Of a DNA stretch of 64,000 nt, positions 56,311 through 64,000 are shown piece by piece. Origin of the DNA: Hormoscilla sp. GM7CHS1pb (GTDB lineage Bacteria; Cyanobacteriota; Cyanobacteriia; Cyanobacteriales; Desertifilaceae); the NCBI GenBank assembly GCA_014323675.1, contig JACONN010000002.1, forward strand, positions 1,656,001 to 1,720,000. Reading direction: 5' to 3'. Under the pieces are notes generated by a model. The model was not told the DNA's origin, searched no databases, and worked only from the letters and a program-made list of their open reading frames with translations. Position 1 is the first letter of the stretch. Each line of letters begins with the position of its first letter. The position numbers and the translations under genes are program-made.

Positions 56311-58334
56311 GAAGTTGCTCAATATGTTGGTGGGGAGTGATTTCCACACGAGAGTAGCTCCTGCAGCTTTTTAAACAGGAGCTGATGTCGCACTTAATGA
56401 GTCTGTCCTTTATAACAAGGAGCTGTAACACCCTTGGTGCTTAGGTGGAAACTACACAAGCGAGACTTGGAGTCAATGGTTTATGTTTATGTTGGTTTTG
56501 GCGGCTGCATCTGTTGAATTAGCGTGGACAACGCTGGCATCTTGAAAGATTTGGAAATTCGATCCTTAATGTACGAATAAAAATTCACTCCGTTTTTGCG
56601 GCAGGTGTCAACCAGAGCCAAAAACACTTCCCACGCCTGAGTCCCCTGTAGAGTGCGGGTTCCATTGGAGATTTTGCGCTTAATCACATACTCCCGGACT
56701 GTCCGCTCTGCCTCATTATTGTCAAGAGGAACTTCAGGAAAATCTAGAACTAATAGTAAATAAGGCTTCTTCTGTTTTGTTAAATCAATTCTATGATCTA
56801 AAGCACTGTATCCGGTTTGACGGGAAAACAATTTGTCAAATTCGGTTTCAAGCAACAGTTTTTGTTGTCGCTGCTCTTCTGTGCTTTGCTGTTGATAGGC
56901 TTTGAGTTGATAATAGTAAATCCAAAAATAAGAGAGAAATTGTGCCAGGCTTTTTTGATGAGAGGGAACCAGAGGAGTCAGCTTTTCGTAGTGTCGTCCT
57001 TCATGAATCCAGCATAAACTACGATGGTTCGTCTGGTTGTGAAATTGTCCCGCGTCATCAGCCACCAAAATATCTATGTAGTCCCCGAGCTGCTTTTTCT
57101 TCTTGTCAGGCAAAATACTGTCAACTAAATCATCTGATTGAACAACTGCTAATTCAGTTGGATCCAACTGCAATTCGTTTAACATTTGGAGAACTGTTTC
57201 AGAGTTTTTGCGCTCTCTGGTAAAAAAACTGCTATAGTAAGGATTGCAGAGTGTGAATACATAGCAATTTTTCCCATTAACCCGCATCCCCGTATCATCA
57301 ATTTGGTGATAACTGGTACTGCCCAGTCCCGCTTCTAAAATAGCATTTCGTTCTTCAGTAAATTCTCTTAAATATTGCCGAGTTATTAAGTTAGATATTT
57401 TTCCCGCCGAGATTACTATTCCCTGAGACGGCAACAATTTAAGAATCTTTTCTTCTGGCACTCGTAACTGATAATACAAAGTGAGAACAAATGCTTCGAG
57501 TTCACTCCCGTAAGATTTGCCTTTTAATCCTTGCGGCAACTGGGCTTCGTAAAATTTCTCCGTACTAGGTGAATAGAGTCTTTCTAGTCGATAAATAACC
57601 GTGTCTGTTTTAAATATAATATTTTGAATTGTTACTTCTCGGTAGCCTCTATGGGTGATATCTGACGGCAAGTTACTCCGAGCCAGTTTGATAACCTCTT
57701 CTCTGTCAATATGAATAAGTTGGCGACGTTCCTGGGGGGGGTTTTCGGTTTTTTCTTTTTTCGCTCTCGACTATTGGGCTGCTCTGGTTTGGCCTCCGCA
57801 GAAGTATCAGCTTTAGAAGTATCAGCTTTGGCTTGAGGTTTGATGTCAGGTTTTCCCTTGTGCCCTTTGAGCGCGGCTATTTCATCTCTCAATCGTTGAT
57901 TGTCAGCTTTCAATTCAAGGTTTTGGCTGTATAGGTCTTCTAGGTAATTGAGTAACCGCTGCAAAACTTCCCGACTTTTTGGGTCGAGATTCTCTGTGTC
58001 TTGGTCGAGGTCAGCAAGCCAATTCTTAGTCATGTCTTCCAACTTACTACTTATTTATCGAATTTGTCAACCCTGGGCGCGGGATTTTGAAAAAAATCAG
58101 CTGTCGCGCATCTCAACTGCATATTCGGGCGCTCGGCTGCCGACTCACCACTTCGAGGTCAAAACCCCCCACCCCGTAAGCATTTGAGAAGTTTTCGCTC
58201 CTCAAAAATTGCTCTTGTCCTGTTAGGCATTCCGAGGCAGTACAAGGGCTGTTCACTCCAGTCCGATGGCCCGAGTAACTATGCAGTACCGGCAGTACCC
58301 ATATTCCTTCACCACCAAGATCTTGAGCAATTAC
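56311..58334 (-). mobile_element. IS66 family insertion in gst
   Basis: 2,024 bp. Inverted ends GAAGTTGCTCAATATGTTGG (56311-56330) and the complement of GTAATTGCTCAAGATCTTGG (58315-58334), 16 of 20 matching; the GTAA end is typical for IS66. One tnpC-like gene with a frameshift. The region 58043-58314 has no gene; the helper genes tnpA and tnpB of larger IS66 elements are absent. Confidence 0.92.
56487..58042 (-). CDS. tnpC: IS66 family transposase TnpC (frameshift in C8 run)
   Basis: About 515 residues over two frames. The N-terminal part (57632-58042) has a leucine-zipper-like stretch (LQRLLNYLEDLYSQNLELKA) and a Lys/Pro-rich linker. A run of eight C at 57734-57741 breaks it; the other frame reads QERRQLIHIDREEVIKLARS and leads into the transposase core. 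DDE residues: HQIDDTGMRVNG, LVADDAGQFHNQ and LDNNEAERTVREYVIKRKIS. Either a one-base error or a slippage site in the C run restores the protein. Confidence 0.88.
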
Positions 58335-58518
58335 GATTAAAATCCCCATCCACGATCCCTGGCACCTTCCCCATCGGATTGATCCCCAGAAACTCCGGTT
58401 GCCTTTGTTCTCCCGCCTGTAGATCCAGCAACACGAACTCGTAAGGAACCTCAAGTTCTTCCAAATACCACTGGACAATCGACGCCCGCTCGCGGGCCCC
58501 ACCGTATAATTTCAACAT
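58335..58518 (-). pseudogene. Glutathione S-transferase, N-terminal part (split by IS66)
   Basis: MLKLYGGARERASIVQWYLE, ELEVPYEFVLLDLQ and FLGINPMGKVPGIVDGDF form the thioredoxin-like GST N-terminal domain, with the cis-Pro in KVPG. It starts one base after the stop of the upstream gene (TAAGATG). After DGDFN the reading frame enters IS66 DNA and stops soon. See 55929-56302 for the rest. Confidence 0.92.
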
Positions 58519-58519
58519 C

Positions 58520-58987
58520 TTACAAAACCTTGTGAGTATACTCGTGTTGCTTCACATTATCCTCCTTCCGCACAATATTTTCGGCATTCAGCACCCGCTT
58601 GCGGGCCGTTGAATGGTTAAAATCATTGCGAATTGTGCCCAGAGGGATGTGATTTTTCGCACTTGGACGACTCTTATAGCTGCGAGTCGCCGCGATCGCC
58701 CTGGACGCGAACTCATCTGGAAACTGGGCCATTGATGGGAAATCATCCAGTCTTTGCGGGGTTTCACCAGCTAGCACCCTGCCCAAAGTCGTTCCCCAAG
58801 CCATTTTATAGGAAGTGGGAATTCCCTTCACAATTGCTTCCAGGGCCGCCGAAGGTATCGGTTCCACCACCTTCACCTCATGGACCTCTCCCTCTTCCTT
58901 AATGAAACAGGTAGCCAAGCCCACCACCAAATAGTCATCTTTAGACAGTTCCGGAGCCTTTGCATATACCACTGTACTTGTCATCAC
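58520..58987 (-). CDS. Conserved cyanobacterial protein upstream of gst
   Basis: 155 residues. STVVYAKAPELSKDDYLVVG, LATCFIKEEGEVHEVKVVEP and IPSAALEAIVKGIPTSYKMA, then STARKRVLNAENIVRKEDNV, look like a well-conserved cyanobacterial family with no known function. No membrane segment or signal. It sits one base ahead of gst and was probably co-transcribed with it; the IS66 insertion only affects the downstream gene. Confidence 0.75.
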   Translation of the reverse strand: MMTSTVVYAKAPELSKDDYLVVGLATCFIKEEGEVHEVKVVEPIPSAALEAIVKGIPTSYKMAWGTTLGRVLAGETPQRLDDFPSMAQFPDEFASRAIAATRSYKSRPSAKNHIPLGTIRNDFNHSTARKRVLNAENIVRKEDNVKQHEYTHKVL

Positions 58988-59134
58988 AATCCGCCTTATC
59001 CCTTGCCGAGTACCAAATTATATAGCCTTTTACATACCGAGCGCGCCACTCACTCATCCTTGTGACAATTAAGCTACTGGCACAATCTCACCGGGCCAGG
59101 TTTTGAGAGCCAACTTCCAGCTCAATTGAACTTT

Positions 59135-59320
59135 TTAGCAATAATACACGTCCCTAAACACGTCACCTCTTGCCCGATCGCGCAGCGCGGCGCCAGCCGT
59201 ACTATCTCTGGAATCAAGATGCCAAGAAGCGTATAATTTATTATTGGCGGCATCTGTGGGGCCAAAGCCAGCAACCACTTCAGCAACTGACACAATGTCC
59301 GTTCCCGGTGGCACGAGCAA
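59135..59320 (-). CDS. Possible small gene containing a repeat
   Basis: 61 residues: VPPGTDIVSVAEVVAGFGPT, DAANNKLYASWHLDSRD, then AGAALRDRARGDVFRDVYYC. The middle AGAALRDRA is encoded by a copy of the GATCGCGCAGCGCGGCGCCA repeat (59176-59201), so the gene, if real, was extended or broken by it. I recognise no family. Low confidence. Confidence 0.3.
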   Translation of the reverse strand: MLVPPGTDIVSVAEVVAGFGPTDAANNKLYASWHLDSRDSTAGAALRDRARGDVFRDVYYC

Positions 59321-59332
59321 GAAATAGGGTAA

Positions 59333-60089
59333 ATGTATTCAGCCATCTATACCGCCTTACAGCAAATGAACAACAACTCCCCCAGCACATATTCTCCCAC
59401 TATTTTTGCCGCCACAACCCAAGGACTCTTTCCTCTGGGAGCCGAGGGACTGAAAATCCGGCGTCCGTTCGCGCAGCGCGGCGCCAGCCGTAGCGTTTCC
59501 TTGCACCTGTCGAACAGCATCAATCACACTACACCAGTCTACTAGAAGAATCCTTGCGGCGTCAAGCCAAAGCCAAAGCTGCCGCTGGAGATTACACCGC
59601 CGCCATTGATATTCTCACCGCCGCCATTGCCATCCATCCCCACAATGCCATCAACTATAACAATCGCGGCCTCATCTATTTTAAGAGCGGTCAACATCAA
59701 AAAGCCCTCGCCGATTATACCAAAGCCCTACAACTCGATCCCCTGCTATCTGAGGCTTACAATAACCGAGCTAATTACTACGCTGCTCATAAACAGCTAG
59801 AGATGGCTCTAAGTGACTATGACCAAGCCATTGACCTCAATCCTTTCAATGGTCGCGCCTGGATCAACCGGGGCATTACCTACCGTCATCTCGGCCAGTA
59901 CGACCTCTCCCTCGATAACCTGGACTTCGCCTTAAGGATGGGACGCCTCGAAGCTCAGATTTACGCCGTCAGAGAACTCCACCCCCCTGCTAACAGCCCC
60001 GATCGCGCAGCGCGGCGCCAGCCGTAGCCCGTCAGCTTCGCCGGGTAGAAGCCTGGTTAAACGACTTGGGACGACCCCTATTAGCTTAG
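59333..60089 (+). pseudogene. TPR-repeat protein disrupted by two repeat insertions
   Basis: N-terminus MYSAIYTALQQMNNNSPSTY, then a GCGCAGCGCGGCGCC repeat (59470-59494) shifts the frame. The protein resumes as PVEQHQSHYTSLLEESLRRQ and AKAAAGDYTAAIDILTAAIA and has about three TPRs (NAINYNNRGLIYFKSGQHQK, EAYNNRANYYAAHKQLEMAL, GRAWINRGITYRHLGQYDLS). A second repeat copy at 60001-60027 adds PDRAARRQP and a stop. Beyond it the true C-terminus, RQLRRVEAWLNDLGRPLLA, is in another frame ending at 60089. Protein-protein interaction role by fold; target unknown. Confidence 0.72.
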
Positions 60090-60093
60090 AACA

Positions 60094-60542
60094 CTACTTA
60101 TTTTCCTCTATCAGAACGATCGGACGGCGTTGGGGAGCAACTCTGTGACTTTCCTCCTGCATCACCGTTTTCGCCTGCCCTGGATCGAAAGCCCGGTTAA
60201 AATCCCTTTGCCAGCGGTTTACACGTTCTTCTGTACGCTTCACCTCTGTTTGGATAACTCCGGACTTTTCCTGTACAGACTGATATAAGGGCAATAAGCG
60301 CATCAGCCCCAAAATTGCTGCCGCCGCCAGTACCAAATTCACCGTTAGCCTAACTGTTACTTCCAGGGCCCTTGCTTTTTCAGCCCGCAACATACCCTGG
60401 CCTCCTGTTTCCCCCGGTGCTGCGGGGTTGTGCCCCCCCCTCGTTCCCACGGCTGCTCTCCTCTCCGCGTTCCCAGGAGACGCTGTTGGCGACGTGACAG
60501 CAAGAGCGGTTTTTCTTGTCGATGTTGCTCTGATGGCATCAT
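60094..60542 (-). CDS. Small membrane protein with coiled coil (frameshift in G8 run)
   Basis: About 150 residues. One frame gives the N-terminus MMPSEQHRQEKPLLLSRRQQ. After a run of eight G (C on the plus strand, about 60433-60440) the other frame gives NPAAPGETGGQGMLRAEKAR, one membrane segment LTVNLVLAAAAILGLMRLLP and a helical tail (IQTEVKRTEERVNRWQRDFN) ending RPIVLIEENK. It looks like a conserved cyanobacterial membrane protein; role unknown. It faces the TPR gene tail to tail. Confidence 0.65.
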
Positions 60543-60555
60543 ATTTACAGATCAA

Positions 60556-61003
60556 ACTTATAAATCGCCGACATTACACCGATTACAGTCCCAAGCAGAT
60601 GTCGCTAATGAGAGTCCTGCTCCTATACAATCTACAACAGAACTGCGTTGTCAGTTGTTAGTTGTGGGTTGTTAGTTGTTAGTTGCTCGTTGTTCCTTGG
60701 CTGCTGACCACCGATCGCCTACCTCTAATACAACTAGCCACTGACTACTGACCACTGACTTTGCGGAGGGGGCGTTACCCGGGGAGCTGGTTCGCCAAGG
60801 GGGGCTGTTTTTTCTGCACCAGCAAGCCATACAGCCCCAGTCCTTACGCAGCAAGTCCCAACAAACCCTGCCAGTACCCTCTGGCCGTTTCCAGAGATGC
60901 CCACCCTGTCGTTCGTTTCCAAGAGCACTCATCCTGTCGTTCGCCTACTCGGCAACGACATGGGTGAGTGTCTCTGGAAACGAAAGCTCCTGCGCACCAC
61001 ATG
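60556..61003. repeat. Repeat-rich non-coding region
   Basis: Contains TTGTTAGTTGTTAGTTG short tandem repeats (60653-60695) and a module CCACCCTGTCGTTCG ... GCAACGACATGGGTGAGTGT (60899-60971), which also occurs at 61447-61494. Frames inside are short and without family features. Confidence 0.6.
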
Positions 61004-61042
61004 GGTGGGCACTCACGGTCCGCGGACGGCCCGAAAAATCGG
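61004..61042. repeat. 39-bp inverted repeat, left arm (psaM side)
   Basis: Contains CACGGTCCGCGGACGGCCCG and AAAAATCGG; its complement lies at 61413-61451 with one mismatch. The two arms enclose psaM. ACGGTCCGCGGACGGC is itself partly palindromic. Confidence 0.9.
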
Positions 61043-61095
61043 AAACGGCTGGGCCATAGCTGTGTAAGTCCTCAGTTCTTGGCGACCAACCAACC

Positions 61096-61191
61096 CTACT
61101 TGTAAAGTTCCGTTCCTAGCCGGTACATCAATACCAACGGAAACAATGCAATTGCTAGAGCTGTGTAGACTTGAACATCCGATAGACTCAT
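61096..61191 (-). CDS. psaM: Photosystem I reaction centre subunit XII
   Basis: 31 residues: MSLSDVQVYTALAIALFPLV then LMYRLGTELYK. This fits PsaM (ending RLxTELYK), a single-helix subunit at the trimer-facing side of photosystem I. AGGAG lies about 10 bp before ATG 61191 (on the minus strand). It is enclosed by a 39-bp inverted repeat (61004-61042 and 61413-61451). Confidence 0.93.
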   Translation of the reverse strand: MSLSDVQVYTALAIALFPLVLMYRLGTELYK

Positions 61192-61582
61192 GGTTATCAA
61201 ACTCCTGAAAATAATGGTAGTTTCTCACCACTTTCGGTCAAATTGGGCAAAACTGGAAGGGGTTTGTTACAAAACTTAACATTATGGCTGATGACAACCG
61301 GTTGTAATGGTGATAGGAGAACAGGAGTCAGACGGAGCATGTCCAGATAAGTAGGATGCATATTTTGCCAGCAGACGAGATCGCCTCTGGACTGGGATGG
61401 TGCCGATCGTGTCCGATTTTTCGGGCCGTCCGCGGACCGTGAGCGCCCACCCTGTCGCTCGCCTGCCTGGCAGCGACATGGGTGGGCGTCTCTGGACACG
61501 ACCCCGTGACCAGGACCAGGCCCACCAGTGATAACTAACAACTGACAACTGACAACTGATAACTTGACAAAGAGCAGGAGAG
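61192..61582. repeat. Region upstream of psaM with inverted and short repeats
   Basis: Right arm of the 39-bp inverted repeat at 61413-61451, then CCACCCTGTCGCTCG ... GCAGCGACATGGGTGGGCGT (61447-61494) and TAACAACTGACAACTGACAA repeats (61530-61565). It should contain the psaM promoter (60-200 bp upstream of 61191). Minus-strand frames here are not credible genes. Confidence 0.65.
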
Positions 61583-61684
61583 ATGAGTTATTATATAAAG
61601 ATATACTTAGCCCGGACGATAGTGGCCGATGAAGAAGTGGGAAAACTAGAGGACAGGCTAGTCGCTATACTGGGTCGGGCCTAG
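61583..61684 (+). CDS. Small hypothetical protein
   Basis: 33 residues: MSYYIKIYLARTIVADEEVG then KLEDRLVAILGRA. ATG 61583 is preceded by GCAGGAGAG, a strong ribosome binding site, and the composition is protein-like. It lies about 95 bp before phoU on the same strand. No family recognised. Confidence 0.5.
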   Translation: MSYYIKIYLARTIVADEEVGKLEDRLVAILGRA

Positions 61685-61778
61685 CCCGGGGTGGTATAAA
61701 TCTGGGTTGGTATCTACACGCACATGGCTACAAGGCTGCAAACCCGCCTGCGCGATCTCAGAGTCGGAGTTAAAGCTA

Positions 61779-62450
61779 ATGGATGCTCCTGTTCCAGGTC
61801 CAAGAGTAATTACCAGAACTAGCTTGGCTCGCCAGCTGCGAAGCTTACAGGGGGACGTATTACGCATGGGATCCCTGGTAGAAAAGTCTTGCTGGCTGGC
61901 CCGTAAAGCTATATGCGATCGGGATTTGGCAGCGGCCAAAGAGATCGCGGTGCAAGATAAACAGATCGATCGATTTTACCGACAAATTGAACTAAACTGC
62001 GTCAGCACGATGGCACTCCAGGCACCGGTGACCCCAGACTTGCGGTTAATCAGTGCTCTGATGCAGCTAGTACGAGACCTGGAGCGCATAGGTGATTATG
62101 CTAAGGATTTAGGCGAAATCGCGGTGAAACTGTTTGCTTATCCGCCTCATAAGTGCATGGGAAAAATTCAGGTGATGTTAGACAGAACTCAAGCTATGCT
62201 GGCAATGAGTTTAAGGGCCCTGTCGGACCTGGATGCCCAGGCGGGTCTAGAAGTTAAGGTGAAAGACGATCGGGTAGATTCAGACTACCTGATCATCTAT
62301 AACGAACTGGCCAATCAAAAGGATCTTCAGGGGGTGGTGGAACCGACTATGCTACTGGTGTTAGTCATCCGTCACTTGGAACGCATGGCAGACCATGCTA
62401 CTAATATTGGACAACGAGTAGCTTACATTGTCACAGGTCAGCGCTATTGA
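61779..62450 (+). CDS. phoU: PhoU-family phosphate signalling regulator
   Basis: 223 residues from ATG 61779 (GGAG about 10 bp upstream; the longer frame to 61707 lacks a site). The two PhoU three-helix repeats are visible: SLQGDVLRMGSLVEKSCWLA with LVRDLERIGDYAKDLGEIAV, and AMLAMSLRALSDLDAQAG with LVIRHLERMADHATNIGQRV. The E/DxxxD metal-binding motifs (RDLERIGDYAKD, RHLERMADHATN) are intact. PhoU couples the Pst transporter to the phosphate sensor kinase; neither is in the window. Confidence 0.93.
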   Translation: MDAPVPGPRVITRTSLARQLRSLQGDVLRMGSLVEKSCWLARKAICDRDLAAAKEIAVQDKQIDRFYRQIELNCVSTMALQAPVTPDLRLISALMQLVRDLERIGDYAKDLGEIAVKLFAYPPHKCMGKIQVMLDRTQAMLAMSLRALSDLDAQAGLEVKVKDDRVDSDYLIIYNELANQKDLQGVVEPTMLLVLVIRHLERMADHATNIGQRVAYIVTGQRY

Positions 62451-62826
62451 CCTCTTGGTTGTCCTGTTCCCTCTAGGTGTGAATTGACATCGATACCAAC
62501 TGTACGAGGTGGGAAAAACAGCAAAGGGTACGGCTGGCGCCGCGCTGCGCGAGTGGCCATGCTGGACATCGGTGCCGCCCCGTATTGTATCATCAATGTC
62601 TCCTGTGTGCCGTCCATGTCCCCTGGGACAAGATCTCTGGCAGAGATCTCGAATCATCGACTTTCAAAAGATGGTGACACACAACCTACGGAAGTGGCCA
62701 TGATGCCTGGAGACGTGATGATCTGGCGATATCACTTGACACAGGGTGAGATCCTGTCGTCTCACCCCTGTCAAGTAGCGAAGCGTATGGGATTGACAAT
62801 TGTTCAAGGAGAGGAATCATCGCTAC
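62451..62826. other. Intergenic region with strong hairpin before RNase gene
   Basis: No credible gene. An inverted GCGCAGCGCGGCGCC repeat copy is at 62530-62552. At 62735-62775, CTTGACA..GGGTGAGA pairs with TCTCACCC.TGTCAAG (15 bp, small bulge, 8-nt loop). It lies 50 bp before the RNase start and could be a phoU terminator or a leader structure. The ribosome binding site AAGGAGAGG is at 62807-62815. Confidence 0.6.
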
Positions 62827-64000
62827 ATGGAATTTTCAATCGCAACACTGCTAGCGAATTTTGAAGATGAAAAATTGGTAGCGCCTAAGATTTTGGAGAA
62901 AAAACTGGGCGCTACGGAAAATGGAAGTCTGCGCAAACTCCAAATTGCCTTAGGCGCCCTAGAAAGAATTGGGATTTTAGTCAAAGACCGTGGCAGATAT
63001 AAAAGGGTGTATGACAAGCAATCCTTCGTCGAAGGTAAACTCCGCTGTTCGAGCAAGGGTTTTTGCTTTGCTATCCAAGATGCAGAAGATACTGAGGATA
63101 TCTATATCCGAGAAAGTAATCTCTCTACGGCATGGAACGGCGATCGGGTATTGGTGAAGATCCTCAAAGAAGGCAGTCGCAGACGCTCTCCAGAAGGAGA
63201 AGTACAGCTGATTCTAGACCGAGCAATTACTTCGGTACTAGGACGGGTGAAGCGTGCGAACGGGGATTACAAAGCCGTGCCTCTGGATGACCGGCTGCTG
63301 TTTGAACTGGACATTAAATCACAGGAGGCTCAAAACCTGGAAGAAGCGGTGGATCACCTGGTACATGTGGAAATCCTCCGCTATCCTCTCGGTCAGCATC
63401 CTCCCATAGGCAGAGTTACGCAAGTCCTGGGTAGCAATGCTGAAGAGGCAGCTGATACGGAAATCGTCCGCTGCAAACATAACTTGCCCAAAGAGTTTCC
63501 CCCTGAGGTCTTAGCTGCTGCGGCTCAGGAGATGTCCCCGCCGGGATCGGAGGGAAAACGGCTGGATTTGCGCCAGCTGCTGACAATTACCATCAAACCA
63601 GGCGCCTCGAAGGATAGTCGCCCTGAGACCTTAGATGACGCGCTCAGCCTGGATCGAACTGAAGCGGGATATTGGCGCGTGGGGGTTCATATTGCCGATG
63701 TAGCTGAGTATGTCCTACCAGATGATTATATCGACCAGGAAGCTTCAAAGCGAGGGGCCTCGGTCTATTTGGGCGAAAAGGTGCTGCCGATGCTACCCGA
63801 GGCGGTGGCTGCTCGATGCAGCTTAGTGCCAGAAGCAGATAGATTAGCTGTATCTGTATTCTTGACCCTCGACAGTGATGGGCAGTTGATTGAGTTTGAG
63901 TTTCAACCGACAATCGTGCGAGTTAATTACCAACTGTCTTATCAGCAGGTAAGAGAAATTATTAATAAAGAGACCAAATCATTTCCGAGAAAGGTAGCTG
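62827..64000 (+). CDS. RNase II/R family exoribonuclease (partial, runs off the window)
   Basis: At least 391 residues from ATG 62827, with AAGGAGAGG before it. The N-terminus (MEFSIATLLANFEDEKLVAP ... LRKLQIALGALERIGILVKD) is winged-helix-like. Cold-shock-type RNA-binding domains follow (VEGKLRCSSKGFCFAIQDAE ... LSTAWNGDRVLVKI). The RNB catalytic domain begins near residue 250: the metal-binding region reads SRPETLDDALSLD, then WRVGVHIADVAEYV and LPMLPEAVAARCSLVPEADR. It degrades RNA 3' to 5'. In cyanobacteria this family also includes the Zam protein; I cannot tell which it is. The 3' end is outside. Confidence 0.9.
   Translation, partial: MEFSIATLLANFEDEKLVAPKILEKKLGATENGSLRKLQIALGALERIGILVKDRGRYKRVYDKQSFVEGKLRCSSKGFCFAIQDAEDTEDIYIRESNLSTAWNGDRVLVKILKEGSRRRSPEGEVQLILDRAITSVLGRVKRANGDYKAVPLDDRLLFELDIKSQEAQNLEEAVDHLVHVEILRYPLGQHPPIGRVTQVLGSNAEEAADTEIVRCKHNLPKEFPPEVLAAAAQEMSPPGSEGKRLDLRQLLTITIKPGASKDSRPETLDDALSLDRTEAGYWRVGVHIADVAEYVLPDDYIDQEASKRGASVYLGEKVLPMLPEAVAARCSLVPEADRLAVSVFLTLDSDGQLIEFEFQPTIVRVNYQLSYQQVREIINKETKSFPRKVA

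Noticed and set aside
62484..62864. 126-codon frame between phoU and the RNase gene
   Set aside because: Made of palindromic repeats and overlaps the well-supported RNase start.
1..64000. tRNA or rRNA genes
   Set aside because: No cloverleaf or rRNA-like segment was recognised on reading; a tRNAscan-SE and Rfam run would be needed to exclude small ones.

Overview
The window comes from a cyanobacterial chromosome. It carries psbU, psbK and psaM, plus cyanobacterial families (DUF561/Ycf23, DUF3120, the TIGR03279 FeS protein, DUF29, DUF6887/6888, Uma2, XisI). It is rich in the GCGATCGC (HIP1) octamer and in several families of dispersed palindromic repeats. The mixture of IS elements, PKS and RTX/RHS fragments and TTGTCAGTTG-type short repeats suggests a filamentous, Oscillatoriales-like genome. 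I cannot name the species.

Layout. 0.2-2.2 kb: glyQ and a 2OG-Fe(II) oxygenase-like gene. 2.4-11.9 kb (minus): a giant SpvB/RHS polypeptide split in two, preceded by a Gly-rich collagen-like protein. 12.7-16.7 kb (minus): an SBBP/dockerin-like exported protein and a plant-type LRR protein. 16.9-19.3 kb: a solitary CRISPR-like repeat, a catalase remnant, an AAA-ATPase/DUF3226 scar, a truncated DUF1877 gene and DUF561. 19.4-21.9 kb (plus): a large membrane/coiled-coil protein and DUF29. 21.9-22.6 kb: an omega-RNA-like structured region and an IscB N-terminal remnant. 22.6-26.4 kb (minus): a cadherin/SBBP/RTX protein. 26.7-28.4 kb: tandem Uma2 copies. 28.6-33.8 kb: TIGR03279 FeS protein, uppP, DUF3120, FHA-cyclase and psbU. 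34.1-35.3 kb: ketosynthase fragment, group II intron remnant and a MITE-like element. 35.3-39.7 kb: aldo/keto reductase, SDR, a kinase-HsdS chimera, a glutathionylspermidine synthase-like gene and a lipoprotein.

39.7-46.6 kb (minus) is a defence-like island: xisI, a GNAT-PIN-PUA-like fusion, an ASCH protein, mcrB, a ParD/ParE pair with a nonsense codon in parE, and mcrC. The ASCH stop and mcrB start overlap by 4 bp, so this is one transcription unit and the best candidate for an undescribed composite system. 46.6-54.5 kb is a junkyard: tandem repeats, an RHH protein, an intact IS1-like element, a 12-bp minisatellite, a truncated HsdS, an IS4-McrC chimera, Uma2, and toxin-antitoxin debris. 54.5-64 kb returns to core genes: tgt, psbK, gst split by a precisely delimited IS66 element, a TPR gene broken by small repeats, psaM, phoU and the start of an RNase II/R gene.

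Two themes recur. Many otherwise good genes are split by single-base shifts, mostly in homopolymers, which may be assembly error as much as real decay. Small palindromic repeats are inserted between and within genes, sometimes adding in-frame peptide.
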